Origin: Sulfuricella sp. | GTDB lineage: Bacteria; Pseudomonadota; Gammaproteobacteria; Burkholderiales; Sulfuricellaceae | Assembly: GCA_041651995.1 (NCBI GenBank) | Contig: JBAZID010000002.1 | Span: 124,001-188,000, forward strand | Direction: 5' to 3' | DNA length: 64,000 nt | In this document: one piece after another, positions 26,153 through 35,120 of the stretch | Layout: each line of letters starts with the position of its first letter | Numbering within the stretch: the first letter of the stretch is position 1 | The notes under the pieces: model-generated | What the model saw: the letters and a program-made list of their open reading frames with translations, nothing else | What the model was told of the DNA's origin: nothing | Databases searched by the model: none | Made by a program: the position numbers and the translations under genes

Positions 26153-27877
26153 CTATTTGAATTTTTGCATGACATTGAGCAATACATCGTTTTCCGGGGA
26201 AAGTTTCAGGGCGGATTGCCACACCTTGCGCGCTTCATCATGCAGACCCTGCACCCAAAGCGCTTCGCCGAGATGCGCTGCAATTTCAGGGTCCTGGCGC
26301 AGTTCGTGGGCTTTTTTCAGCCACTCGACGGCCTTGCCATGCTCTCCCATACGGAAATAGGTCCAGCCCAGGCTGTCCATGATAAGGGGGTCATTGGGCG
26401 CCAGGGATAGCGCCTTCTCCGTCAACTGTAGCGCCTCTCCGAGACGGATGCCGCGTTCCGCAAAAGAGTAGCCGAGGGCATTATAGGCGTGGGCGTTGTC
26501 GGGTTTGAGCTGGATCAGCTGGCGCAGGTCTTTTTCCGCCACATCCAGCAGGTTGAGTTTTTCGGCACCCATGGCGTGGTCGTAAAGAAGTTCTGGCTGG
26601 CTGGGCAACTTTTCCAGCCCTTTCCCCAGCACATCAAAGGCATCCTGATGGCGTTTCGCTTCGCGTAGCAATTGCGCCTCAGCCTGGATCAGCAAGGTTC
26701 GCTGTGCATTATTCTGAGATTGAGCCTGTTGCAGATGAGCGCGCGCCTCATCCAGCCTGCCCTGTTTTGCCAGTATGCCGGCGTAGCGGATCTGGCCCCT
26801 GATGTAGTGTTCCCCGGGGCCTATGCGTGCGAACCATTCCGCAGCCTGTTCCAGCTGCTTGCGCTCTTCCGCCGCCTGGCCAAGGTAGAAGTGCGCCAGG
26901 TCGGCATCCTTATAGCCTGCGGCAAGCGCCTGCTTCAAATAGGTTTCTGCGGCTTCCAGGTCGGACACCTGCAGGGCAAGCAGGCCAATGGCAAAACTGA
27001 TTTCGGCATTGTTGGGCACGTCATCCAGCACCCGCTGGAATTCCGCACGGGCCTGTGGATAGGCTTTTTCACTCACCAGCAGGCGGGCATAGGCGAGCCG
27101 CACTTCGCCGGACTTGGGGTAAGCGCGCAGAAAGGCGCGGTAAAATTCCAGGGCATCACTGGTGGATGTCTGCTGCAGCGCCTGCCCCTGGAACAATGCA
27201 GCGGGCTGCCAGCCCGGGCGCAAACGCTCGGCCAGGCGCAATTCCGCGATGGCTTCCTGTTGCTTGCCGGCGCTCCATGCCGCCTGGGCAATCGTAAAAT
27301 GGGCTTCAGCGCTCTCCGGATAGGGTTTTGCAAGATCCTGCACCAGTGCCAATACGGCCTCACGGTCGGGTTGCCGCGCCAGCATCTGGTTCAGGTGGAG
27401 AAATGCGGCAGCGCGGCCTTCGTCCTCGGCGGCGATGAGCTTCTCGAGATAGGGGCGTGCCTCGCTCAGGCGTCCGCTGTTAATGAGCAGGGCAGCCGCA
27501 GCCTGGGTGGCCTGGGTAGAGTCCGGATCGAGGGATTGCCACAGTGATGCCGCATCGCCAGCCTGGGCGGCTTGCCGCCCCTGAACCGCGGTTTCAGTCG
27601 CACGCTGGGCCAGGCGAGGGTCGCGGGTCTGCTTCGCCAGATCCAGCAGCGCTTCTGCTGCCAGTTCCGGCTGGCCGCGTTGCAGCGCTACTTCGCCTAC
27701 CAGGTACTGATAAAGCGATTGCGCCGTCAATTCCTGGTTGGGGAGCGCCGGTTTTTTCTCTTCGGGCTGGGGTTTTTCCGTGACGGCAGACGGCAGCCTG
27801 GTCTGCAATGGCGCGCATGCCGTCAGTGCCAGCAGAGAGGAGGCCAATAAGGCGAGTTTGAGTTTCAGAGTAGGCAT
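26153..27877 (-). CDS. Tetratricopeptide-repeat lipoprotein
   Basis: A 574-residue exported protein: a signal ending LTAC (Cys21), a low-complexity linker (EKPQPEEKKPALPN), then a series of about ten TPR-like helix pairs to the end. ALGYSFAERGIRLGEALQLTEKAL and MDSLGWTYFRMGEHGKAVEWLKKA are the clearest repeats. Proteins of this layout upstream of lolB-ispE are common in betaproteobacteria. A scaffolding role in the periplasm or at the outer membrane is likely but unproven. I chose the ATG at 27877 because it starts the signal peptide; the open frame runs 43 codons further. Confidence 0.85.
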   Translation of the reverse strand: MPTLKLKLALLASSLLALTACAPLQTRLPSAVTEKPQPEEKKPALPNQELTAQSLYQYLVGEVALQRGQPELAAEALLDLAKQTRDPRLAQRATETAVQGRQAAQAGDAASLWQSLDPDSTQATQAAAALLINSGRLSEARPYLEKLIAAEDEGRAAAFLHLNQMLARQPDREAVLALVQDLAKPYPESAEAHFTIAQAAWSAGKQQEAIAELRLAERLRPGWQPAALFQGQALQQTSTSDALEFYRAFLRAYPKSGEVRLAYARLLVSEKAYPQARAEFQRVLDDVPNNAEISFAIGLLALQVSDLEAAETYLKQALAAGYKDADLAHFYLGQAAEERKQLEQAAEWFARIGPGEHYIRGQIRYAGILAKQGRLDEARAHLQQAQSQNNAQRTLLIQAEAQLLREAKRHQDAFDVLGKGLEKLPSQPELLYDHAMGAEKLNLLDVAEKDLRQLIQLKPDNAHAYNALGYSFAERGIRLGEALQLTEKALSLAPNDPLIMDSLGWTYFRMGEHGKAVEWLKKAHELRQDPEIAAHLGEALWVQGLHDEARKVWQSALKLSPENDVLLNVMQKFK

Positions 27878-27971
27878 CTTGGTGTTCGGGGTCTCAAGTA
27901 TAATGAGTGCTTGCCAAGTATAGGCACAACCCTTTGAACTGGCTACTCTGAACTCATGCCTCCCGAATTTT

Positions 27972-28715
27972 ATGCCTGAAGCCCTGCCGTCCCTTCGCGC
28001 CCGCAACCTGAGCCGCCGTTATGGCCATCGCGTGGTGCTGGAAGGGCTTGATCTGGAATTGCACCCGGGAGAGATACTGGGCCTGCTTGGTCCGAATGGC
28101 GCGGGAAAATCCACCACGATGCGGATTCTGAGCGGCAATCTTGCCCCCACCACCGGCAGTGTCGAAGCTTGCGGCGTAGACCTGTGCGAGAAGCCGGTGG
28201 AGGCAAAAAGGTATCTCGGCTATCTGCCCGAAACCCCGCCCCTATATCGTGAAATGACCGTGAGCGAATATCTGCATCTGGTGGCTCGCCTGCACCGGGT
28301 GCCGGAATCCAGTGTGGGGACCGCTGTGATACAGGCTCTGCAGCGCTGTGATCTGACGGAAGTGGCGAAGCGGCTGATCGGCAATCTGTCCAAGGGTTAC
28401 CAGCAGCGGGTCGGCATCGCCCAGGCAATCGTCCATGTGCCCGCAGTGATCATTCTGGATGAGCCCACGGCAGGGCTGGACCCGCTGCAAATTCGTGAAA
28501 TTCGCGCTTTGATTGCCGAGCTGGGCCGTTCCCATGGCGTGATTTTATCCACTCACTTTCTGCCTGAAGCCGAAGCGCTCTGCAGCCGGGTGCTGATCCT
28601 GCGGCAGGGCAGAGCTGTTTTCAGCGGGCAACTGGAAGACTTGCGGCAACAGTGCGCCGGCGGCAGCCTGGAAGACTGCTTCCTCCATCTGACCAGGCCA
28701 GAGGAGGCGGCATGA
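27972..28715 (+). CDS. ABC exporter ATP-binding protein (GldA/NosF-like)
   Basis: A 247-residue ABC ATPase. Walker A GPNGAGKSTTM is near residue 42, signature LSKGYQQRVGIAQA near 140 and Walker B VIILDEPTAGLDP near 162. It closely resembles the ATPase of three-gene GldA-GldF-GldG type systems. Its stop overlaps the permease start (ATGA). Divergent from the TPR gene with 94 bp between starts. The exported substrate is unknown. Confidence 0.9.
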   Translation: MPEALPSLRARNLSRRYGHRVVLEGLDLELHPGEILGLLGPNGAGKSTTMRILSGNLAPTTGSVEACGVDLCEKPVEAKRYLGYLPETPPLYREMTVSEYLHLVARLHRVPESSVGTAVIQALQRCDLTEVAKRLIGNLSKGYQQRVGIAQAIVHVPAVIILDEPTAGLDPLQIREIRALIAELGRSHGVILSTHFLPEAEALCSRVLILRQGRAVFSGQLEDLRQQCAGGSLEDCFLHLTRPEEAA

Positions 28716-29452
28716 TCGCCACCATCGCAACCAAGGAGCTCAGGGCACTGTTCGGCTCGCCGCTTGCCTGGATTACCCTTGGGGTTCTGCAAGGGGTGCT
28801 GGCATGGCTGTTTATCAATCAGGTGGATGCCTTTGCCGGGCTGCAAGCGCAACTGGCGTTGCTTGCCAACCCTCCGGGCGTGACGGAAATGGTGGCGGCT
28901 CCCCTGTTCGGGGCGGTCGCCACGCTGCTGCTGCTGGTGACGCCGGTCCTGGCCATGCGCCTGATCGCGGAAGAGCGGCGCAACCATACCCTGCCCCTGC
29001 TGCTTTCCGCGCCGCTTTCGCTCTCTGACATCGTGCTGGGCAAGTTTCTTGGCTTGTGGGGTTTTCTCTGCCTGATCATCATGCTTGCCTTGCTCATGTC
29101 ACTTTCGCTTTATGCGGGAGGGCAGCTTGATATAGGCCTGCTGCTTGCCAATCTGTCCGGCCTGGTATTGCTGGCAGCCTGCCTTGCCGCGCTCGGCCTG
29201 TATTTTTCCTGCCTCACCGCGCATCCCGCCGTGGCGGCTATCGGCGGCATCGGCGCTTCTCTCGGCCTGTGGCTGCTGGATATTGCATCAAAGGATCTGG
29301 GGGCCTGGCATGCGCTGTCGCTGCTGTGGCATTTCGAGCGTATCAGCCGGGGATTCCTGAATAGCGCCGATGCGGCTTATTTTCTGCTATTCACGGCAGC
29401 CTTCCTGATGCTGGCGGTGCGCCGCCTCGATCGGGAGCGGGTGTGCGGATGA
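28712..29452 (+). CDS. ABC-2 type permease (GldF-like)
   Basis: A 246-residue membrane protein with about six hydrophobic segments. It opens MIATIATKELRALFGSPLAWI, a typical ABC-2 start, with MRLIAEERRNHTLPLLLSAPLS near residue 85. I chose the ATG at 28712 (4-base overlap with the ATPase stop); the frame is open 20 codons further up inside that gene. It overlaps the next gene by four bases as well, giving a translationally coupled trio. Confidence 0.87.
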   Translation: MIATIATKELRALFGSPLAWITLGVLQGVLAWLFINQVDAFAGLQAQLALLANPPGVTEMVAAPLFGAVATLLLLVTPVLAMRLIAEERRNHTLPLLLSAPLSLSDIVLGKFLGLWGFLCLIIMLALLMSLSLYAGGQLDIGLLLANLSGLVLLAACLAALGLYFSCLTAHPAVAAIGGIGASLGLWLLDIASKDLGAWHALSLLWHFERISRGFLNSADAAYFLLFTAAFLMLAVRRLDRERVCG

Positions 29453-30810
29453 GCGCCATGAAGACTTTCCCCGGGCTTCTGTTCTGGCTGCGCCGCCATC
29501 CACGGATATATGTGCTGTTGCTGCTTAGTATCGTGAGCGTTGCGGGGGTTTTTTCCCAGCGCCATGACTGGCAATGGGATGCCACGCAGAATGGGCGCCA
29601 CACACTGAGCCAGGCCAGCCGGAATGTGCTGCGCGAGATGCCGGGGAGGGTTTCCGTGACCGCTTATGCCACCTTGCAGGATGCGCGGCTTGGTGATCTG
29701 CGGAGGCCCATTCGCGATTTTGTTGCCCGTTATCAGGGGCTCAAGTCCGACCTGGAATTGAATTTCATTGATCCGGTCGCGCAACCCGAGCTGGCGCGCA
29801 TGGCTGGAGTTCGGGTCAATGGCGAACTGGTGCTGAGATACGGGGAACGCAGCGAGCATCTTACGACGCTGAATGAACAGGATTTCACCAATACCCTGAT
29901 GCGCCTCGTCAGGGGGCATGAACGCCTGGTTCTGGGCGTGAGCGGCCATGGCGAACGCAGACTGGATGGGGGCGCGCCGCACGAGCTGGGTGAACTCGGG
30001 CGCCAACTGGCGAACAAGGGTTTTCGTAGCTCGGTCGAAAGCCTGGCGCTGATGCAGGAAGTGCCCCTCGAAATCAATGTGCTGTTGCTCACGCAACCCG
30101 GCACGGAAATTCCGCCGGGCGAAGTGGACAAGATCCGGCGCTATCTGGCGCGTGGCGGCAATCTGCTGTGGTTGCTGGAGCCCGGTTCGCTCAAGGGTTT
30201 GCAGCCCATCGCCGAAATGCTGGGGCTGGCGCTGACCCCAGGGGTGGTGATTGATCCCGCCGCGCGCGAGTCGGGTTTTGCACCTACAACGGCAATGGCG
30301 GCCCAGTACGGCCCGCATGCAATTACTGCCCGGTTCGATCTCGTCACGCTTTACCCCCATGCCCGTGCCGTGGGCATGAACGATGACCCCGGATGGCGTG
30401 TGACGCCGCTGCTTGAAACCTCGGCGCGGGCCTGGGTGGAATATGGCGTGGCGGATGCTCGGGCATCGTTCGACCAGGGCCAGGATGTTCCCGGACCGGT
30501 GGTAATTGGCTGGGCGCTGGAACGGACGCAGGACGACGTCGAACAGCGCGTGGCCGTGATCGGTAGTGGAGGCTTCCTCGCCAATGCCACCCTTGGCAAT
30601 GCCGGCAATCTGGATCTCGGCATCAATCTGTTCAACTGGCTGGCAGGGGACGAGAAACTCATTACCATCCAGCCCAAGAATACGCTGGATGCCACGCTGG
30701 ATATCAGCAAAACGGGGGCGATCGTGCTCACGTCGGTTTTCCTGCTGGTATTGCCCTTGTCCTTTTTCGTGATTGCCATTGTTGTCTGGCGCCGCCGGCG
30801 CAACAGCTAA
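29449..30810 (+). CDS. GldG-like membrane protein of ABC exporter
   Basis: 453 residues: an N-terminal membrane segment (about 20-35), a large periplasmic domain resembling the IFT52/GldG uncharacterised ABC-associated domain (QDFTNTLMRLVRGHERLVLGVSGHGER near 145), and a C-terminal membrane helix followed by a basic tail (WRRRRNS). Known systems of this shape occur both in gliding and non-gliding bacteria. The role outside Bacteroidetes is unclear. The start at 29449 overlaps the permease stop. Confidence 0.83.
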   Translation: MSAMKTFPGLLFWLRRHPRIYVLLLLSIVSVAGVFSQRHDWQWDATQNGRHTLSQASRNVLREMPGRVSVTAYATLQDARLGDLRRPIRDFVARYQGLKSDLELNFIDPVAQPELARMAGVRVNGELVLRYGERSEHLTTLNEQDFTNTLMRLVRGHERLVLGVSGHGERRLDGGAPHELGELGRQLANKGFRSSVESLALMQEVPLEINVLLLTQPGTEIPPGEVDKIRRYLARGGNLLWLLEPGSLKGLQPIAEMLGLALTPGVVIDPAARESGFAPTTAMAAQYGPHAITARFDLVTLYPHARAVGMNDDPGWRVTPLLETSARAWVEYGVADARASFDQGQDVPGPVVIGWALERTQDDVEQRVAVIGSGGFLANATLGNAGNLDLGINLFNWLAGDEKLITIQPKNTLDATLDISKTGAIVLTSVFLLVLPLSFFVIAIVVWRRRRNS

Positions 30811-30819
30811 GCTGTCTTT

Positions 30820-31635
30820 ATGCCCGAACTGCCTGAAGTCGAAACCACCCGCCGCGGCCTCGAACCTCATCTGAACGGCCAGCGCATCAAGGCGGCCATC
30901 GTCCGCAATGCTCGCCTGCGTTTCCCCGTTGACCCCGAGCTGGTGCGGGTTTTGCCCGGACGGGTCATCCGCGGGGCTGCCCGGCGTGGCAAATACCTGT
31001 TGCTGGATTGCAGCCAGGGCTGGCTGATCCTGCATCTGGGCATGTCCGGCAGCTTGCGCATTCTGCCCGCTGTTACAGCGGTGGAAAAACATGACCATTT
31101 CGATCTGGTGCTGGAGAATGGTTTTTGCATGCGCCTGCGCGATCCGCGCCGTTTTGGTGCCGTGATCTGGACAGAAACTGACCCAATGCGTCACCCCTTG
31201 CTGATAAAGCTGGGGGTGGAACCGCTGACCGGCGATTTTGATGGCGCCTGGCTCTATCGCATTACACGCGGCAAAAAAACCAGCATCAAGCAAACCCTGA
31301 TGGACGGCCATCTGGTCGTGGGCGTGGGCAACATTTATGCCAACGAGGCTTTGTTCCGCGCCGGCATCAACCCCGCGCTTTCGGCTTCTCGCCTGGGGCG
31401 TGAGCGTTGCAACAAGCTGGCCCGCACGGTGAAAGAGGTGCTGGAGCAGGCGATCGCCGCGGGCGGCAGCAGTCTGCGGGATTTTGTCGGCAGTAGCGGC
31501 AGGCCAGGATATTTTCAGCAACAGTACTTTGTCTATGGCCGCGCCGGAGAGCCTTGCCATGTCTGTAGCAATACCATCCGGCTGCTGCGTCAGGGGCAGC
31601 GCGCCACTTTTTATTGCCCCTGCTGTCAGAAATAA
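30820..31635 (+). CDS. mutM: Formamidopyrimidine-DNA glycosylase
   Basis: A 271-residue base-excision repair enzyme that removes 8-oxoguanine and formamidopyrimidines. It opens with the catalytic MPELPEVETTRRGL (Pro2 and Glu3). The void-filling residues sit in the middle, and the helix-two-turn-helix has GVGNIYANEALFRAGI near residue 165. A zinc finger with C-x2-C...C-x2-C (CHVC and CPCC) ends the protein. Length is family standard. Confidence 0.97.
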   Translation: MPELPEVETTRRGLEPHLNGQRIKAAIVRNARLRFPVDPELVRVLPGRVIRGAARRGKYLLLDCSQGWLILHLGMSGSLRILPAVTAVEKHDHFDLVLENGFCMRLRDPRRFGAVIWTETDPMRHPLLIKLGVEPLTGDFDGAWLYRITRGKKTSIKQTLMDGHLVVGVGNIYANEALFRAGINPALSASRLGRERCNKLARTVKEVLEQAIAAGGSSLRDFVGSSGRPGYFQQQYFVYGRAGEPCHVCSNTIRLLRQGQRATFYCPCCQK

Positions 31636-31786
31636 TGGAAAGTGGCATGTAAATTGCCTGTGTTCGCCATATATTTCAGGCGTTCATGAGAATGCTTAGA
31701 ACCCACGCGGACTACATTGTTTAATTTGAATTTTATGCTAAAGTACGATGGCATCGTCCCGGCAGGGCCGGTTTTGGGGGAATTAC

Positions 31787-33745
31787 ATGACAAATAAAAA
31801 TCTGGTCGCACATTTCGAGGCTTACAGCGCCTGGCGCAGCGGGCTTTCCAATAACATCAGCGGCTACCGCAACTGGCTGAACGAGCAGGAGCTGAACGAC
31901 GGCCAGACCGACCTGCGAATCCAGCACATTCTTGACCGCCTGCGCGATGACAAACTCAATGTGGCCTTTGTGGCCGAGTTTTCGCGCGGCAAATCCGAAC
32001 TGATCAACGCCATCTTTTTTGCCGGCTATGGCCTGCGCCTGCTGCCATCCAGTGCCGGGCGCACCACCATGTGCCCTACCGAGCTGCTGTACGAGGAAGG
32101 CCGTGAGCCTTGCATCCAGTTATTGCCGATCGAAACCCGGGCCACCGACACCACGACCACGGAATACAAGCGCTACGTGGACGAATGGCAGGTTTTCCCG
32201 CTTGACGTCAATTCCGCCGAGGGCATGCTGGACGCTTTCCAGCAGGTAAGCCAGGTCAAGCGGGTCAGCAAGGAAGACGCAAAGCGCTTCGGGCTGTACG
32301 ACGAAAATGATCCGGACAATGCGTTCACCCTGAATGCCGACGGCACTGTTGAGGTGCCCTGCTGGCGCCATGCCATCATCAACTTCCCGCACCCGCTGCT
32401 GAAACAGGGACTGGTGATCCTGGACACCCCTGGCCTGAACGCCATCGGCACCGAGCCGGAACTGACCATCAACATGCTGCCTAACGCCCATGCGGTGCTG
32501 TTCATGCTGGCCGCCGATACCGGCGTGACCAAGACGGACATCCAGGTGTGGCGCGATTATGTCGGCAATCCCCAGGGGCGGCAGAAAGGCCGCCTGGTGG
32601 TGCTGAACAAGATCGACGGCCTGTGGGACGAACTCAAGAGCAGCGAAGCGGTCGAGCGTGAAATCGCGTCGCAGCTCACCAGCAGCGCCGAGTTGCTGGG
32701 GATCAATCCCTCCCAGGTATTTCCTATCTCAGCCCAGAAGGGGCTGCTGGCCAAGATCAACAATGATCCGCTGCTGCTTGAAAAGAGCCGCCTGCTGACA
32801 TTGGAAAAAGCCCTGTCCGACGAGTTAATTCCTTCCAAGCAGGAAATCGTGCGCGATAACACGCAAAGCGAAATCGAGGACATGATGGATGTCACGCATT
32901 CCATTCTCGATGCGCGCATGGGCGGCGTGAGTGAACAGCTTGATGAGCTCAAGGGCCTGCGCGGCAAAAATCAGGATGTGATCGAGCACATGATGGAAAA
33001 GGTCAAGTGCGACAAGGAAAGCTTCGAGAAAGGCTTGCAGCGTTTTCAGGCGCTACGCAGCGTGTTTTCCCAGCAGACCAACATCCTGTTTACCTACCTT
33101 GGCATGGATGCGCTCAAGATCGAAGTGACGGTCACCCGCGATGCCATGGTCAGCAGCCGGTTCAGCAAGGGCATTAGTGATGCGATGAACAAATTTTTCA
33201 GGGATGTATCGGAAAATATCAGCAAGTCGGGCAAGCAGGTTGAAGAAATCAAGCACATGATGGACAGCATGTACAAGAAGTTCAGCGAGGATCATGGCTT
33301 GTCACAGAGCTCGCCCCCGCCCTTCTCGACCCTGAAGTACCTGAAGGAAATCGCCAAGCTGGAGAAGGGCTACAACGACCATTTCAATACGACACTGAAC
33401 ATGCTGACAAACGAGCAGTTCACGCTGACTACCAAGTTTTTTGAAACCATCGCCAGCCGGGTGGTCCACGTTTACGAGGTGGCCAACCGCGATGTCGAGA
33501 ACTGGCTCAAGGCGGTGATGGCGCCGATGGAAACCCAGGTGCGGGAGCATCAGCTGCAATTGCGCCGCCGCCTGGAAAGCATCAAGCGCATCCACAAGGC
33601 AACCGATACCCTGGAAGACAGGATTGCCGAGCTGGAGCAAATGGAGACGGTCATCACCGGGCAACTGGATGACCTCAGCAAGCTGCAACAGAGTCTGATG
33701 CGGGCGCTCGATTTCGAGAGCGGCTCGCAACAACTCGCGGCCTGA
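31787..33745 (+). CDS. Dynamin-family large GTPase
   Basis: 652 residues. The G domain has P-loop EFSRGKSE (64-71), switch region with TTMCPTEL (about 100), G3 DTPGLN (about 220) and G4 LNKIDGLWDEL (about 275). A long helical bundle follows, probably forming stalk and neck (residues 350-640). Bacterial dynamins of this type remodel membranes or guard against stress and phage; which applies here is unknown. I chose the ATG at 31787, with GGGGGA ahead. It is monocistronic, with a strong terminator after it. The upstream 150 bp is AT-rich and probably carries its promoter. Confidence 0.85.
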   Translation: MTNKNLVAHFEAYSAWRSGLSNNISGYRNWLNEQELNDGQTDLRIQHILDRLRDDKLNVAFVAEFSRGKSELINAIFFAGYGLRLLPSSAGRTTMCPTELLYEEGREPCIQLLPIETRATDTTTTEYKRYVDEWQVFPLDVNSAEGMLDAFQQVSQVKRVSKEDAKRFGLYDENDPDNAFTLNADGTVEVPCWRHAIINFPHPLLKQGLVILDTPGLNAIGTEPELTINMLPNAHAVLFMLAADTGVTKTDIQVWRDYVGNPQGRQKGRLVVLNKIDGLWDELKSSEAVEREIASQLTSSAELLGINPSQVFPISAQKGLLAKINNDPLLLEKSRLLTLEKALSDELIPSKQEIVRDNTQSEIEDMMDVTHSILDARMGGVSEQLDELKGLRGKNQDVIEHMMEKVKCDKESFEKGLQRFQALRSVFSQQTNILFTYLGMDALKIEVTVTRDAMVSSRFSKGISDAMNKFFRDVSENISKSGKQVEEIKHMMDSMYKKFSEDHGLSQSSPPPFSTLKYLKEIAKLEKGYNDHFNTTLNMLTNEQFTLTTKFFETIASRVVHVYEVANRDVENWLKAVMAPMETQVREHQLQLRRRLESIKRIHKATDTLEDRIAELEQMETVITGQLDDLSKLQQSLMRALDFESGSQQLAA

Positions 33746-33760
33746 CGAAGTCCCGGAAAC

Positions 33761-33805
33761 AAAAACCCCGCACCGGGCCGGCAGGCTCCTGGTGCGGGGT
33801 TTTTT
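33761..33805. terminator. Bidirectional terminator between the dynamin and ferredoxin genes
   Basis: A 14-bp stem AAAAACCCCGCACC / GGTGCGGGGTTTTT (33761-33774 with 33791-33804), flanked by A's and T's on either side. It serves the convergent genes ending at 33745 (+) and 33817 (-). Confidence 0.9.
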
Positions 33806-33816
33806 GTGTCTGCGAT

Positions 33817-34068
33817 TTAGCCCTGAGCGCTCAGCATCTCGTACTTGGCTTGCAGTTCGTCCTTGCTTTCGGTGTGTTCCGGATTGACGATGATGCAATC
33901 CACCGGACAAACCGAGATGCATTGCGGCTCATCATAGTGGCCGACGCATTCGGTGCACAGGGCGGGATCGATAATATAGATTTCGTCGCCCTGTGAAATT
34001 GCGCCATTGGGGCACTCGGGTTCGCACACGTCGCAGTTGATGCATTCGTCGGTAATCATTAATGCCAT
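33817..34068 (-). CDS. 2[4Fe-4S] ferredoxin (YfhL/Alvin type)
   Basis: An 83-residue small electron carrier with two cluster motifs: CINCDVCEPECP and CTECVGHYDEPQCISVCP, the second with the longer loop characteristic of Allochromatium-type ferredoxins. A charged C-terminal helix (ESKDELQAKYEML) follows. In betaproteobacteria this gene typically sits beside coaD, as it does here (22 bases downstream). Redox partners are unknown. Confidence 0.93.
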   Translation of the reverse strand: MALMITDECINCDVCEPECPNGAISQGDEIYIIDPALCTECVGHYDEPQCISVCPVDCIIVNPEHTESKDELQAKYEMLSAQG

Positions 34069-34090
34069 GGCAGTTTCCTCGCTCGTTTAG

Positions 34091-34573
34091 TTAAGATTGA
34101 TAAATCCTGTTGCTCAGCTGTTCGCCCACCACGGGTTGCACGAACTGGCTGACGTCTCCACCCAGCAGGGCGATCTCGCGCACCATGCTGGCAGAAATAA
34201 ACATGTACTGTTCGGAAGGGGTGAGAAAAATCGTCTCGACATTGGGGTACAGGTTGCGATTCATCCCCGCCAGCTGAAACTCATACTCAAAATCCGATAC
34301 CGCCCGCAATCCGCGTAATATGATAGCCGCTTCCTGCTGTTGCAGGAAATGAATGAGCAGGCCGGAAAAACCCGTCACCCGCACGTTGGCGCAATCGGCC
34401 AGCACCCCGGAAGCCATCGCGACCCGCTCCTGCAGGCTGAAAAAAGGCTGTTTCGTCCGGCTGTCGGCCACTGCTACGATGACTTCGTCGAACAGGCGCG
34501 CAGCACGGCGAACCAGATCTTCATGACCACGGGTAACCGGGTCGAAGGTGCCGGGATAAACGACCTTGAGCAT
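34091..34573 (-). CDS. coaD: Phosphopantetheine adenylyltransferase
   Basis: A 160-residue nucleotidyltransferase of coenzyme A synthesis. It opens with VVYPGTFDPVTRGHEDLVRRA, carrying the TxGH ATP motif. ILRGLRAVSDFEYEFQLAGMN and the C-terminal FISASMVREIALLGGDVSQFV are conserved. It lies 4 bases after the rsmD stop, the usual pairing. Confidence 0.96.
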   Translation of the reverse strand: MLKVVYPGTFDPVTRGHEDLVRRAARLFDEVIVAVADSRTKQPFFSLQERVAMASGVLADCANVRVTGFSGLLIHFLQQQEAAIILRGLRAVSDFEYEFQLAGMNRNLYPNVETIFLTPSEQYMFISASMVREIALLGGDVSQFVQPVVGEQLSNRIYQS

Positions 34574-34577
34574 GATA

Positions 34578-35120
34578 TCAGCCCGCTTTCTTCAAAAGAT
34601 AGTAATGCACCAGGCCCGCCCTGCCCTGGCGCCAGACCTGCCATTCCGAAGCAAACTCCAGCGGCGCATCGGCTTCGGCATACACCAGGCCATCGTCCTC
34701 AAGATGAGGCAGCAACCCGGGCAAAACAAGAGGCAGCAGATTCAGCTGATAGGGAGGATCGACAAAAATCACGTCGAAACGCCGTGTTTCCTGGCCGAGG
34801 AATTTCAGCGCATCTGCGACCACCAGCTCAAAATTATCTGCCTTCAAGGCGGCGGCGTTTTCCTTCAGCGCCCCCGCCACCTTGCTGTCACGTTCGACCA
34901 TCACCACCTGCCGGGCGCCGCGTGAAAGCGCCTCGAATCCGAGTGCGCCGCTGCCGGCAAAGAGATCAAGGCAGCGCTTGCCGTCCATGACCTGGCCCAG
35001 CCAGTTGAACAGCGTTTCCCTGACCCGGTCGGGGGTGGGCCTTAATCCTATCACATCAGGAAAGGTGAGCAAGCGGCTGCGCCAGACTCCACCGCCGATG
35101 CGTACGCGGTTACTTTTCAA
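34578..35120 (-). CDS. rsmD: 16S rRNA (guanine966-N2)-methyltransferase
   Basis: The family opening NRVRIGGGVWRSRLLTFPD is followed by RPTPDRVRETLFNWL. The SAM-binding LDLFAGSGALGFEALSRGA and the catalytic motif FVDPPY complete the picture. The start is uncertain: no ATG lies near the family N-terminus, so I propose TTG at 35120 (MKSNRVRI..., 180 residues), overlapping the M16 gene stop by 11 bases. An ATG at 35231 in the same frame would give 217 residues with an unrelated extension. Confidence 0.85.
   Translation of the reverse strand: MKSNRVRIGGGVWRSRLLTFPDVIGLRPTPDRVRETLFNWLGQVMDGKRCLDLFAGSGALGFEALSRGARQVVMVERDSKVAGALKENAAALKADNFELVVADALKFLGQETRRFDVIFVDPPYQLNLLPLVLPGLLPHLEDDGLVYAEADAPLEFASEWQVWRQGRAGLVHYYLLKKAG

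Noticed and set aside
29377..31560. 727-codon open frame on the minus strand opposite the GldG-like gene and mutM
   Set aside because: It is antisense to two genes with clear family motifs and reads as low-complexity Gln/His/Ala sequence.
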